Below are positions 1-8,386 of a DNA stretch of 36,063 nucleotides, one piece after another. How positions within the stretch are numbered: position 1 is the stretch's first letter; each line of letters starts with the position of its first letter. A model generated the notes under the pieces. The model was not told the DNA's origin and ran no database searches. It saw only the letters and a program-made list of their open reading frames with translations. A program made the translations under genes and the position numbers. Origin of the DNA: Rubripirellula sp. GTDB taxonomy: Bacteria; Planctomycetota; Planctomycetia; Pirellulales; Pirellulaceae. The stretch spans positions 1-36,063 of the forward strand of contig JAPKCI010000041.1 in NCBI GenBank assembly GCA_028823035.1, written 5' to 3'.

Positions 1-21
1 TCGGTTTCTAAGATCTCGGTT

Positions 22-1827
22 TCAGGGCAATTTCTGCAGGAAAACTTTGGCATGATTCGGCAGTAATTGATTGGAGGCGGAACTGTTGGGACAGGAATCA
101 AGCAACAATTGCCCACCTGCCACAAACTCTCGAATCCCCGTTTCGCTGGGTAATTCCGACAATCGAACTGCCACGGTTACAAGTTCACTGGAACCAAGAT
201 AGCGAACGATATAGAGACCGTCTGCACAACAACTGTCCACGGTCATCTGCTGTTGTCCCAGCACACCGTCATTGATCCAGCGTTTCCGATAGGACAACAA
301 ATCCTTGTACCACATCCTCATCACTTGATCACCGTTCAAAGCGGATCCGATCTTTGAGTCATGGAAAGCTGCAGCGTCCGTAGGCAGTATGCCCCCAGAC
401 CAGTCGTGCTGGGGATACTCCCGCTGTCGGCCTTTAACAACAGCATCACGTAAGTGCTGGTCTCCGAAATCAACAAAGAACTGAAACGGATTGTCACAGC
501 AAAATTCTTCGCCCATGAACAGCATCGGAATGGCAGGGGTCAGCAACAGCAATGCTGACGCTGCTCGCTGGGTTTCAGGCGATGTCAATTGATGCAAACG
601 TTGTCCCAGTGGGTGATTTCCTACAAAATCATGATGCTGAATGGAATAGATCAGCCCTCGAGTATCCACCGGCATTGTTGGCTTGCACCGTCCACGTTCC
701 CCACGAAGGGTACCTTCATGGATGTATCCCCATTGAAGGGTTTGCTCGAGATCGGTACCAGGCATGTACTGCCGATGGCACAGTTGCTCACCGGGTCTTA
801 CCACTGCGAACACGCTGTGCAGAAAGTCATCGCACCATTGTCCGTCAAAATCTGAACCACCCTCGCACAGAGGTTCCAGCATGTCAGGATCATAGACATT
901 TGTCTCTGCAATCAGCGTTGTCGGGCGTTGCGTAATGGCGGACCACTGGCTGACAGCGTGGCTCATTTCCGTCACCACATGAGTTTCGCTCTCATCCAGC
1001 ATGCAGTGGATCGCATCAACTCGCAGGCCATCAAAGTGATATTCATCCAACCAGTGAACTGCGTTGGCAATGAAGAACCGGCGCAGTTCACGTCCGTGAT
1101 TGGTGTCATCAAAATTTGGGGCCGCACCCCAGACTGTGTTGTGATGGGATGAAAGATAAGGGCCAGACTCGCCAAGATAATTCCCCTCCGGCCCCAAATG
1201 GTTGTAGACCACATCCAAAATCACTGCCAAACCTTTGCTGTGGGCCGTATCCACAAGAAGCCTCAAGTCATCAGGCGTTCCATAGTTGCGATTGGGGGCG
1301 AATAAACAAACTCCGTCGTAGCCCCAATTCCATCGTCCTGCACAGTCAGCGACAGGCATCAGTTCAATGGCCGTCACACCTAGATCAAGCAACTCGTCCA
1401 ATCTGGCAATGGCAGCGAGAAAAGTCCCAGCCTCAGTGAAGGCACCAAGATGCAGTTCGTAAATCACCAACAATTCGCGGGGCACTCCCTGCCACTCGCC
1501 ATCGGTCCACTCAAAGTCCCGAGATACGACCTGACTTGGTCCATGAACCCCCTCTGGCTGGTAGCGTGAAGCCGGATCTGGCCGTTTTGGTCCACCGTCG
1601 AAAGAGCAGTAGTATCGATCCCCCAACCGAACATTATCGATCTCGCCCACGTGGTAACCGCTATCCTGCTTACTCAACACGACTGATTCATCAATGCCAT
1701 CCACATGGATACGAACACAGTCCACGGTTGGTGACCAGATACAGAATTGCACTCTGGAGTCGGATACCTGCCGAGCACCCAGATATCGATGCAATTCATA
1801 CGACGGAAGTGAAACCAGATTAATCAT
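22..1827 (-). CDS. treZ: Malto-oligosyltrehalose trehalohydrolase (GH13)
   Basis: Predicted cytoplasmic alpha-amylase-family enzyme that releases trehalose from maltooligosyl-trehalose, the second step of the TreY/TreZ pathway. The 601-residue product matches the usual TreZ length of about 600. An N-terminal beta-sandwich (about 1-100) precedes the GH13 barrel. Visible motifs are ELHLGAF (124-130), ELMPVAD (155-161), DVVYNHLGPEGNY (205-217), GLRVDAIH with the nucleophile at Asp271, the acid/base at Glu308 in IAETN, and a late QHHDFVGNHPLGQRL block. The frame stays open upstream to about 2610, but that part is antisense to the next gene and has no family similarity, so the start is taken at MINLVSLPSYELH, where TreZ-like sequence begins. 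No treY is visible; it may lie beyond the left edge. GlgB or GlgX-like enzymes are less likely given the WNWGYDGV and GNHPLGQRL context. Confidence 0.9.
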   Translation of the reverse strand: MINLVSLPSYELHRYLGARQVSDSRVQFCIWSPTVDCVRIHVDGIDESVVLSKQDSGYHVGEIDNVRLGDRYYCSFDGGPKRPDPASRYQPEGVHGPSQVVSRDFEWTDGEWQGVPRELLVIYELHLGAFTEAGTFLAAIARLDELLDLGVTAIELMPVADCAGRWNWGYDGVCLFAPNRNYGTPDDLRLLVDTAHSKGLAVILDVVYNHLGPEGNYLGESGPYLSSHHNTVWGAAPNFDDTNHGRELRRFFIANAVHWLDEYHFDGLRVDAIHCMLDESETHVVTEMSHAVSQWSAITQRPTTLIAETNVYDPDMLEPLCEGGSDFDGQWCDDFLHSVFAVVRPGEQLCHRQYMPGTDLEQTLQWGYIHEGTLRGERGRCKPTMPVDTRGLIYSIQHHDFVGNHPLGQRLHQLTSPETQRAASALLLLTPAIPMLFMGEEFCCDNPFQFFVDFGDQHLRDAVVKGRQREYPQHDWSGGILPTDAAAFHDSKIGSALNGDQVMRMWYKDLLSYRKRWINDGVLGQQQMTVDSCCADGLYIVRYLGSSELVTVAVRLSELPSETGIREFVAGGQLLLDSCPNSSASNQLLPNHAKVFLQKLP

Positions 1828-1926
1828 CAGTGATACACTTAGAGTGGAATTTCTGTTGAGAGTTGCTCCGCTCAACTTTCGATGGTTTGTCTCACTCCGA
1901 CAATCCCCTATGCATTTAGACCATTC

Positions 1927-3105
1927 ATGACAGCTTTTTTCAAGCGATTCCACCTGATCGCTGCCTCCTTTCTGTCCCTGGGTTGCCCGATCTTGCTCGC
2001 TCAAAACTCCACCCCGGATGGAAACAATCCAGCCAGCAAAACGATCCGGGTCGCGACCTTCAATGCGGCTCTTTACGGTAATCAATCCGGTCAGTTGGTG
2101 AGCCGACTGCGTGGTGGCAAGAATCCGCAGGCCCACAAAATCGCGGCAATTGTTCAGACCATTCGTCCAGACATTCTGTTGGTCAATGAAATTGACTACG
2201 ACGAAAAGGGACTGGTCGTCAAACTGTTCGGCAAAGACTACTTGAACGTCGGCCAACGCGGCCGCGCAGCCATCGAATATCCTTATCGCTATGCAGTGCC
2301 CAGCAACACTGGTCAACCTAGTGCGTTGGATATTGACAGCAACGGAAGTACTACCGACCCAAATGACGCCTGGGGATATGGTGTTTACCCCGGCCAATAT
2401 GCCATGGCGGTTTATAGCCGCTTTCCGATCCTCGAGTCGAAAATTCGCACGTTTCAAAAATATCGTTGGTCCCAACTCCCAGATGCGCTGCGTCCCACAG
2501 ATCCAGGAACTGGAAAATCGTATTACACCGATGAAGTCTGGAATCAATTGCGACTGTCCAGCAAGAACCACATCGATGTTCCGATTCAAGTGGGTCAGCA
2601 AGTCGTGCATCTACTCGCCAGTCACCCCACGCCACCAGTCTTTGATGGTGCGGACGACCACAATGGATGCCGAAATCATGATGAGATTCGGTTTTGGACC
2701 GACTATCTCCAAGGACCAAGGGCAACTCATCTGGTGGATGACGATGGAAACAGAGGCGGTTTGGCCGACCATTCGTTGTTTGTCATTGCTGGCGACCTGA
2801 ATTCTGATCCTGAGACAGGAGACAGTCGCCGTGCCGCCATTCAAGATTTGCTGCGTCACGAACAACTGCAGGATCCCAAGCCAGCAAGTGCCGCTGCCTC
2901 GGAACTCACCGGAACCAGCGAATCACGGGCCACAGCCAGTTTCGGCAAGAACCGTCAAATGCGAATCGACTACACACTTCCAAGCCGCGAGTTCATCCTC
3001 AACGATGCCGGCGTATTCTGGCCGAGTAAAAAAAATGGTGGGCAAGACTTGATCGATGCGAGTGATCACCGCATGGTTTGGATCGATATCGAGTTTCGCC
3101 CATGA
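1927..3105 (+). CDS. Secreted endonuclease/exonuclease/phosphatase-family protein
   Basis: A 392-residue exported protein with the EEP (DNase I-like) metal-dependent phosphoesterase fold. A hydrophobic signal segment (about 8-25, ending LLAQ) is followed by the fold's ordered motifs: VATFNAALY (42-50), LLVNEIDYD with the metal-binding Glu (84-92), the AVYSRFPI strand, GDLNSDP and the C-terminal SDHRMVWID with the catalytic Asp-His. The start at MTAFFKRF is preferred because it leaves a proper signal peptide; an in-frame ATG at 1882 would add 15 residues. It diverges from treZ, and its stop codon overlaps the start of the glycosyltransferase by an ATGA junction, so the two are probably co-translated. 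The substrate cannot be told: nucleic acid, a phospholipid head group or an inositol phosphate are all possible for this fold. Confidence 0.85.
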   Translation: MTAFFKRFHLIAASFLSLGCPILLAQNSTPDGNNPASKTIRVATFNAALYGNQSGQLVSRLRGGKNPQAHKIAAIVQTIRPDILLVNEIDYDEKGLVVKLFGKDYLNVGQRGRAAIEYPYRYAVPSNTGQPSALDIDSNGSTTDPNDAWGYGVYPGQYAMAVYSRFPILESKIRTFQKYRWSQLPDALRPTDPGTGKSYYTDEVWNQLRLSSKNHIDVPIQVGQQVVHLLASHPTPPVFDGADDHNGCRNHDEIRFWTDYLQGPRATHLVDDDGNRGGLADHSLFVIAGDLNSDPETGDSRRAAIQDLLRHEQLQDPKPASAAASELTGTSESRATASFGKNRQMRIDYTLPSREFILNDAGVFWPSKKNGGQDLIDASDHRMVWIDIEFRP

Positions 3106-4253
3106 CACACCGCGTCCTTTTCATGATCAGTTCGATGCGCGGCGGTGGCAGCGAGCGTCAAACACTGATGCTGCTAAAGCACCTCGACAGATCATTATTC
3201 ACACCACACCTGTACGTGATGGAACGGGCTGGGGATTTAATGGCCCAGGTCCCAAAAGATGTGTCGATTCACTCCTTCGAAGATGTGCGTCAGGAACCAA
3301 TGGTCTACCTGCCTGGCGGAGTGATGCGGCAGCAAGTTCGGCACTTGGCAAAATTACTCAGCGATGAATCGATCGACGTGATCTATGATCGAACTTTTCA
3401 CATGACCATGATCGCAGGTCCAGCAAGTCAACGACGAAAGGTTCCCCGGGTTTCTACGATCGTCAGTCCACCCGAATTGGCGCTGCCGTTGGTCGAAAAA
3501 CGTTTTGTGCGAATGAAGCAACAGCGACTTGCAAAAGCATACTATCAGTCGCATCAGGTCCTTGCCGTCAGCCAAATCGCAGCGGACTCAGCAAAAAACT
3601 TTTATGGCCTACCCTCCGACGCGGTGGATGTCGTTCCGAATCCTGTGGACTGTGGTGCATTACAGCAAACTGGGGCCGGGCCGCCTAAAAAAAATTCAGA
3701 TGCAATGCTGACGTTGGTATGCGTGGGTCGTATGACACATGAAAAAGGTCACCATGACTTGATCTCCGCAGTCTCGCTCGCTCAGACAAATTGGTCCGAA
3801 TCACAGCCACCCATGCACATCCGATTCGTTGGAGATGGACCGCTGCGACACGAACTGGAAGTTCAAGCCAAGAACATTCAGCCTCCCCATTCGGTTGCAT
3901 TCCTTGGGTCACTATCGGATGTGGTCCCCAGCATCACCAGTGCTGATGCGCTCGTCCTGCCATCCCATTTTGAGGGCATGCCCAACGTCGTGCTTGAAGC
4001 AATGGCCTTGAAGATACCGGTCATCGCTACCCGAGCCGGTGGCACCGTCGAACTCGAACGAGAAGAGCCCACAATTCTATGGGCAGAACCCGGGAATGCC
4101 GAATCACTTGCAGCAGCAATTCGATCGTTTGCGGCAGACCCGGTCTCAGCCTTAGCGCGGGTCAGGTCTGCTACGCGACTGATCTCGGAACGTCATGATG
4201 TCGCAAAAACCAGCCGAATCATTGAGCGTTATTTGCTCGATGCTTGTCGCTGA
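3102..4253 (+). CDS. GT4-family glycosyltransferase
   Basis: A GT-B glycosyltransferase of 383 residues that should transfer a sugar from a nucleotide-sugar donor to a polysaccharide, lipid or protein acceptor at the cytoplasmic membrane. The N-terminal Rossmann half opens with FMISSMRGGGSERQ (7-20). The C-terminal half has VCVGRMTHEKGHHDL (207-220), RFVGDGPLR and the family hallmark EX7E (EGMPNVVLE, Glu291 and Glu299), followed by IPVIATRAGGTVEL. The start is the ATG inside the ATGA overlap with the preceding EEP gene, which also gives the natural GT4 N-terminus; a start at 3078 would add eight unrelated residues. An A8 run lies at 3687-3694 in the linker between the two halves. The acceptor is unknown. 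The next gene converges after 35 bases. Confidence 0.88.
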   Translation: MTHRVLFMISSMRGGGSERQTLMLLKHLDRSLFTPHLYVMERAGDLMAQVPKDVSIHSFEDVRQEPMVYLPGGVMRQQVRHLAKLLSDESIDVIYDRTFHMTMIAGPASQRRKVPRVSTIVSPPELALPLVEKRFVRMKQQRLAKAYYQSHQVLAVSQIAADSAKNFYGLPSDAVDVVPNPVDCGALQQTGAGPPKKNSDAMLTLVCVGRMTHEKGHHDLISAVSLAQTNWSESQPPMHIRFVGDGPLRHELEVQAKNIQPPHSVAFLGSLSDVVPSITSADALVLPSHFEGMPNVVLEAMALKIPVIATRAGGTVELEREEPTILWAEPGNAESLAAAIRSFAADPVSALARVRSATRLISERHDVAKTSRIIERYLLDACR

Positions 4254-4288
4254 TTAACCAACGTACCTCCGACCATCAGGTGGTCCAT

Positions 4289-5119
4289 TCAGCCGGCCAA
4301 ACTTTTCAGAAAGGGCACAACGTCTTTTTCATAGGTGAAACCGGTTGAGTCACCGGCATCAACGAAGACCTTGACCACTTCACCCTTGGCATCGTAGATC
4401 AAAACTGCGGGGATCGAAATAAGTTTGGTGATAGCGAAAACATCGTCACTCGGTGTCGAACTGATGTAAGCAGGAAATCCTGATGCCTTGACGCTGCCGA
4501 GAAACGCAGTGACGCGTTCCTGGTAATAATCTGGTGGCCGGTTTTTTCGACCGTCATAGTCGATATCGACGGCGATGCACTGAACCGACTCACCCATGGT
4601 TCGATGCAACTCGACGAGCCCTGGAAACTCTTTCAAGCATGGTTCACAGGAAAGAGACCAGAGATCGACCACCGTGATACGGCCCGTCGATTTGGCAACT
4701 TGGTTAATCTCATCCCATGTTGCGTATTTAACTTGTGGGCAGGATTCGGATGATGATGACTCAGTGCCGGATGACTCAGCTGGTATTTCAACATCAGCCG
4801 GCAGTTCGATTCCACCTGATTTATCTGGGCCGCGATCACTCTCAGAAGGCGACTGGGTCGGATCGAAGTCAGCGGGTAATTCGAGCGTGCCGGGCGGTAC
4901 CTGAGGATCCGAGTCGCTCGCATCGACCTCTGTCCGAGGCGAAGTTGTATCCGCTGCGGGAGGCGTTGCGGGCACAATTGCCGACACTGACGGTTCCACA
5001 GGGGTATTCGTACTCGAACTGCCACAACCTGCGAACAGGCTCAAGCAGGGAATCGTCAATCCAAGGCCACACCAGGCCAAGAAGTTGATTTGCGATTTTT
5101 TTACGGTGTGTTGTTTCAT
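4289..5119 (-). CDS. TlpA-like thioredoxin-fold lipoprotein
   Basis: A 276-residue membrane-anchored thiol-disulfide protein predicted to act outside the cytoplasmic membrane. A lysine-bearing signal peptide ends in the lipobox LFAGC (Cys32 lipidated). Residues 33-127 form a Ser/Pro/Asp/Glu-rich linker containing two related ELPAD blocks (80-84 and 105-109). The thioredoxin domain follows: ITVVDLWSLSCEPCLKEFP with active-site Cys158 and Cys161, an AVDIDYDG strand and the cis-proline motif SIPAVLI (Pro237). The CEPC centre is typical of TlpA/ResA reductases, while WSLS replaces the more usual WATW. It diverges from the ECF sigma gene over about 175 bases, so a shared control region is possible. 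Redox partner unknown. Confidence 0.88.
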   Translation of the reverse strand: MKQHTVKKSQINFLAWCGLGLTIPCLSLFAGCGSSSTNTPVEPSVSAIVPATPPAADTTSPRTEVDASDSDPQVPPGTLELPADFDPTQSPSESDRGPDKSGGIELPADVEIPAESSGTESSSSESCPQVKYATWDEINQVAKSTGRITVVDLWSLSCEPCLKEFPGLVELHRTMGESVQCIAVDIDYDGRKNRPPDYYQERVTAFLGSVKASGFPAYISSTPSDDVFAITKLISIPAVLIYDAKGEVVKVFVDAGDSTGFTYEKDVVPFLKSLAG

Positions 5120-5294
5120 CAGTCCATCCTGTCGAAAAGTAGATTCCGCCTATCGGGGGATCACCATACCCTGCCTTCGCCTCCCTTTACCTCGCGTCGG
5201 GTATTTTTCATGTACCACGGTTGACTGATAAAGCTCGGCGAATCGAGTAGAGTGTAACTTGGCGGCATTAGTCAATACACTCATCGTTTTCGCA

Positions 5295-5945
5295 ATGAAG
5301 AAGGAAAAAGCCAGCGTGGATGGGCAGATGTCAACAACCGAATTGGTAATTGCTTCCAAAGGAGGCGACAACGAGGCGTTAGGCAGGCTGCTCGAGCAAT
5401 ATCGGGGGTTTCTCCTGATGCTGGCCCATCGGTATCTCTCTGATCGTCTACGCAGACGCATCGATGCTGCGGATATCGTCCAGTTGACCTATCTGGAGGC
5501 AAAACGGGATCTTACGGCTTTTCGTGGCACATCGCCCGCAGAATTCGCTGGCTGGCTGCGTGGCATACTGAAAAACAATGTTGCAACGGCGGTAACCCGC
5601 CATGTAACGACTCAAAAACGGTCCATTCGCCGTGAAGTGGATACCTCACCTGCCCCCGGGCAGGAATCGAATGCCGGTGGCTGGATCCAACAACTGCCGG
5701 GAAGCAAGACGAGCCCCAGTGGTGTCGTGATCCGGTCTGAAGCGGTGGTCGCCCTCCTGGAAGCCCTCCACCAACTCCCGGAAACACAGGCCGAAGCCAT
5801 TCGGCTCCGCTACATGGAGGGACTGCCGCTTTCAGAAATCGTAGAGCGAATGGGGAAACCTGACACCGCCGTTGCGGGTTTACTGAAGCGAGGCCTCCAA
5901 AAGCTTCGAACGATTCTCAACAGCGACGACTGCCCTTGGATCTAG
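5295..5945 (+). CDS. ECF-type RNA polymerase sigma factor
   Basis: A 216-residue sigma-70 family factor of the extracytoplasmic-function class, with only regions 2 and 4. Region 2 covers LLEQYRGFLLMLAHRYL through DAADIVQLTYLEAKRDL to WLRGILKNN. A polar linker of about 45 residues follows, then region 4 with EAIRLRYMEGLPLSEIVERM and a recognition helix ending GLQKLRTIL. The start is uncertain: ATG 5295 is used here, ATG 5328 (MSTTELVIA) would still keep region 2 intact, and a TTG at 5259 is also in frame. The kinase gene follows 141 bases downstream on the same strand, a pairing known for planctomycete ECF groups in which the kinase is thought to control the sigma factor. No anti-sigma gene is visible. 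Confidence 0.9.
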   Translation: MKKEKASVDGQMSTTELVIASKGGDNEALGRLLEQYRGFLLMLAHRYLSDRLRRRIDAADIVQLTYLEAKRDLTAFRGTSPAEFAGWLRGILKNNVATAVTRHVTTQKRSIRREVDTSPAPGQESNAGGWIQQLPGSKTSPSGVVIRSEAVVALLEALHQLPETQAEAIRLRYMEGLPLSEIVERMGKPDTAVAGLLKRGLQKLRTILNSDDCPWI

Positions 5946-6086
5946 GATTTCGCTCCGCAATCCATTTTTGGTCCCTCAACAGCATCTAGACTGGTGGCTC
6001 ATCCTTGCGCGCCCACAACAGGCCGTTTCGCAGCCTGAAGCAAATGAGGATCCATCAATTTGAAGATTACACCATCAAACTTTTAC

Positions 6087-8264
6087 ATGTCCAAATCACC
6101 ACGCACAAATAATCCTCTCGACGAAGCTTTCGCCGATTATCTGCGAATGTGTGACACTGGTGAATTGGGCAGCCGGGAAGATTTCCTGAAGCTTTTTCCT
6201 GACTTGGCGGATGATCTGAAAGAATTGATCGAAGCCGCGGACATTCTAGATCAGGTAACCCTCAGAGGCCGTGCACCGGGAACCTCCTCTGCTGTTGATC
6301 TCAGAATCCAATTGCCAAACGCGGAGACGATCCGTCTCGCAGCGGCCAAGGGGGATAGCGATGCAGATCCTGACATCACGTTGCCAATGGCACATCGCGC
6401 CGCAAACGACCACGGGCCACGCCTTCCCTACGATCTTGGCGACTACATCCTGTTGGAAGAAATCGGTCGAGGCGGGATGGGCGTTGTCTATCTGGCAAAA
6501 CAACATGAATTGGATCGACATGTCGCGATCAAGATGATTCGCAGTGGGATACTCGCTGACGAGAGTGAAGTCCGACGTTTCTATATAGAGGCACAAGCAG
6601 CCGCGAGACTGCGTCATCGCGGAATTGTCGGGGTCCATCAGTTTGGCCGTCGCGCTGGGCATCATTTCTTTTCGATGGAGTATATCCCGGGAACCGATCT
6701 GCAAAAAAAAATCAATTGTGGCTTGCTGGCACCAAAAGAGGCGGCGAGGTACGTACGCGACGTCGCGAGGGCAATCCACCATGCTCATCAGAAGGACGTT
6801 TTGCACCGTGATCTGAAACCGGCCAACGTACTGATCGATGAATACGACCAAGTCCACGTCACTGACTTTGGCTTGGCAAAGCAAATGGATTCCGACAGCA
6901 GTGTCACAGGGAGTGGTGCTGCCATCGGTACACCCCATTACATGGCTCCGGAACAGGCTGGCGGTCACAGCGATCGCGTCTGTACTGAAAGCGATGTATA
7001 CGCTCTCGGTGCGATTCTTTTTGCATGTCTTACCGGGCGACCCCCGATTCTCGCCGATACGGTTGTGCAAACACTGCTGCAGGTCGTTCACCAACCGGCA
7101 CCCCCCGTTCGCTCGCTTCGCTCCGAAGTACCAGTTGATCTCGAAACGATCGTCGCCAAATGCCTTGAAAAGAACCCGGCCAAGCGTTACGGATCGGCTG
7201 AAAAACTTGCAGATGAGCTTGATGCTTTCATCGAAGATCGTCACATCGAAGCCAGACCACGTTCCCAAATTTTGAAAGCGTGGCATTGGTTCGAAGGGGT
7301 CCCCATCGTCGGTGCTCTGACCGGTCGCCGAATCCTGCATTCCTCGTCTACCCATCGTCGCTTTCAGGCAGCCATGCTGTTGGGGCTACTGCTGACTCCT
7401 TTGTTAGCTGTCTTGCTTCATATCGGAATCCAACACTGGCCCGATGCGATGCCATCTTCTGTGTTAATCGCAGGTGGCGTCGAAGGCGGGCGTTATAACG
7501 AAGTTTCCAACCTGCTCTCACAGCACATCGAGCAGAATCAGCCGGGCGTCACATGCAAGGTAATGAAATCGCTGGGGTCAGAGCAAAACTCGGAGTTACT
7601 ACTCGATGCAGACGTTGATCTAGCGCTGATGCAAGCCATCTCGATCCCTGCTGATGAACGACTGACACATGTAGCACCTCTGTATTACGAACCCATCTAT
7701 GCCTTGGCGCTTAAGGATTCGGGCATTGAGTCAATCGAAGACTTCGACGGGCGCAAAGTCTTACTGGGGACCCCCGGAAGCGGATCAAGAGCCTGTGTCG
7801 ACTTGCTGCTGACCGTGCTGCCAAACTCCTTCGGAAACATGATCAAGGTCTCAGGCAATTGGACACAACTGCTTTCTCCCAATCCACCAGAGGCAGCCAT
7901 TTTGTGCGTTGGTCAAGGCAGCCCCATCCTCACGCAACTCAAGGATGATGGGCGATGGCGACTGCTGCAAATCAATCCCAAAAAAGCCATTCACGTATTT
8001 GACCGATACCCGCTCCGTGACGAGCTGTCGAATAACCCCAAGCCAAGTGCCATACAAACACTCGCCACAACCGCCATTCTGATGGCGAGACAAGATACGT
8101 CCGATGAACTGATCACAGCCGTTCTGAATGCCTGGTATCAGCAAACTGAGAGTGGAAGTCGCATATCGCTGAAGGACGCCAGCCAGTGGACAGAACTCCG
8201 TTTACACCCAGCGGCTGAGAAATACTTCAAAACCCGCACCCAGAATAGAAACGCTGAAAACTGA
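6087..8264 (+). CDS. Transmembrane Ser/Thr protein kinase with TAXI-like solute-binding domain
   Basis: A 725-residue protein. Residues about 10-55 form a helical leader (FADYLRMCD...LFPDLADDLKEL) of a kind seen in planctomycete kinases. The kinase domain (about 118-385) is complete: glycine loop GRGGMGVVY (127-135), Lys149 in VAIK, HRDLKPAN with Asp242, DFG (260-262) and APE (287-289). One hydrophobic segment (about 428-446) is the membrane anchor. Residues about 459-720 resemble TAXI-type solute receptors: IAGGVEGGRYNEVSNLLSQH, then DVDLALMQA, PLYYEPIYALALKDSGIESI and GRKVLLGTPGSGSRA. Inferred topology is kinase inside, binding domain outside, so a small ligand could gate phosphorylation. 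It follows the ECF sigma gene. The start at MSKSPRTNN (ATG) is chosen over an upstream TTG at 6060. An A9 run (6703-6711) lies within the kinase domain. Confidence 0.9.
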   Translation: MSKSPRTNNPLDEAFADYLRMCDTGELGSREDFLKLFPDLADDLKELIEAADILDQVTLRGRAPGTSSAVDLRIQLPNAETIRLAAAKGDSDADPDITLPMAHRAANDHGPRLPYDLGDYILLEEIGRGGMGVVYLAKQHELDRHVAIKMIRSGILADESEVRRFYIEAQAAARLRHRGIVGVHQFGRRAGHHFFSMEYIPGTDLQKKINCGLLAPKEAARYVRDVARAIHHAHQKDVLHRDLKPANVLIDEYDQVHVTDFGLAKQMDSDSSVTGSGAAIGTPHYMAPEQAGGHSDRVCTESDVYALGAILFACLTGRPPILADTVVQTLLQVVHQPAPPVRSLRSEVPVDLETIVAKCLEKNPAKRYGSAEKLADELDAFIEDRHIEARPRSQILKAWHWFEGVPIVGALTGRRILHSSSTHRRFQAAMLLGLLLTPLLAVLLHIGIQHWPDAMPSSVLIAGGVEGGRYNEVSNLLSQHIEQNQPGVTCKVMKSLGSEQNSELLLDADVDLALMQAISIPADERLTHVAPLYYEPIYALALKDSGIESIEDFDGRKVLLGTPGSGSRACVDLLLTVLPNSFGNMIKVSGNWTQLLSPNPPEAAILCVGQGSPILTQLKDDGRWRLLQINPKKAIHVFDRYPLRDELSNNPKPSAIQTLATTAILMARQDTSDELITAVLNAWYQQTESGSRISLKDASQWTELRLHPAAEKYFKTRTQNRNAEN

Positions 8265-8386
8265 CTGTCCTCAGAAAACAACTCACGGATTGGCGACAGA
8301 TAGTAATGTCAATGTTGGTTGACGGCCACGCGGTGCATCAGTCATGAACTGCTCGAGTTCGATCGGTCGGGCATGTGACGCGGGCA

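Noticed and set aside
1828-2610. N-terminal extension of about 260 codons on the treZ frame
   Set aside because: Antisense to the EEP gene, with no TreZ-like sequence and a composition typical of shadow frames; TreZ similarity starts at 1827.
4272-4286. Inverted repeat GACCA/TGGTC between convergent genes
   Set aside because: Only 5 bp of stem and no U-run on either side; not a credible terminator.
6246-7355. 369-codon minus-strand frame opposite the kinase
   Set aside because: Complete antisense overlap with conserved kinase motifs and no recognisable domain of its own.
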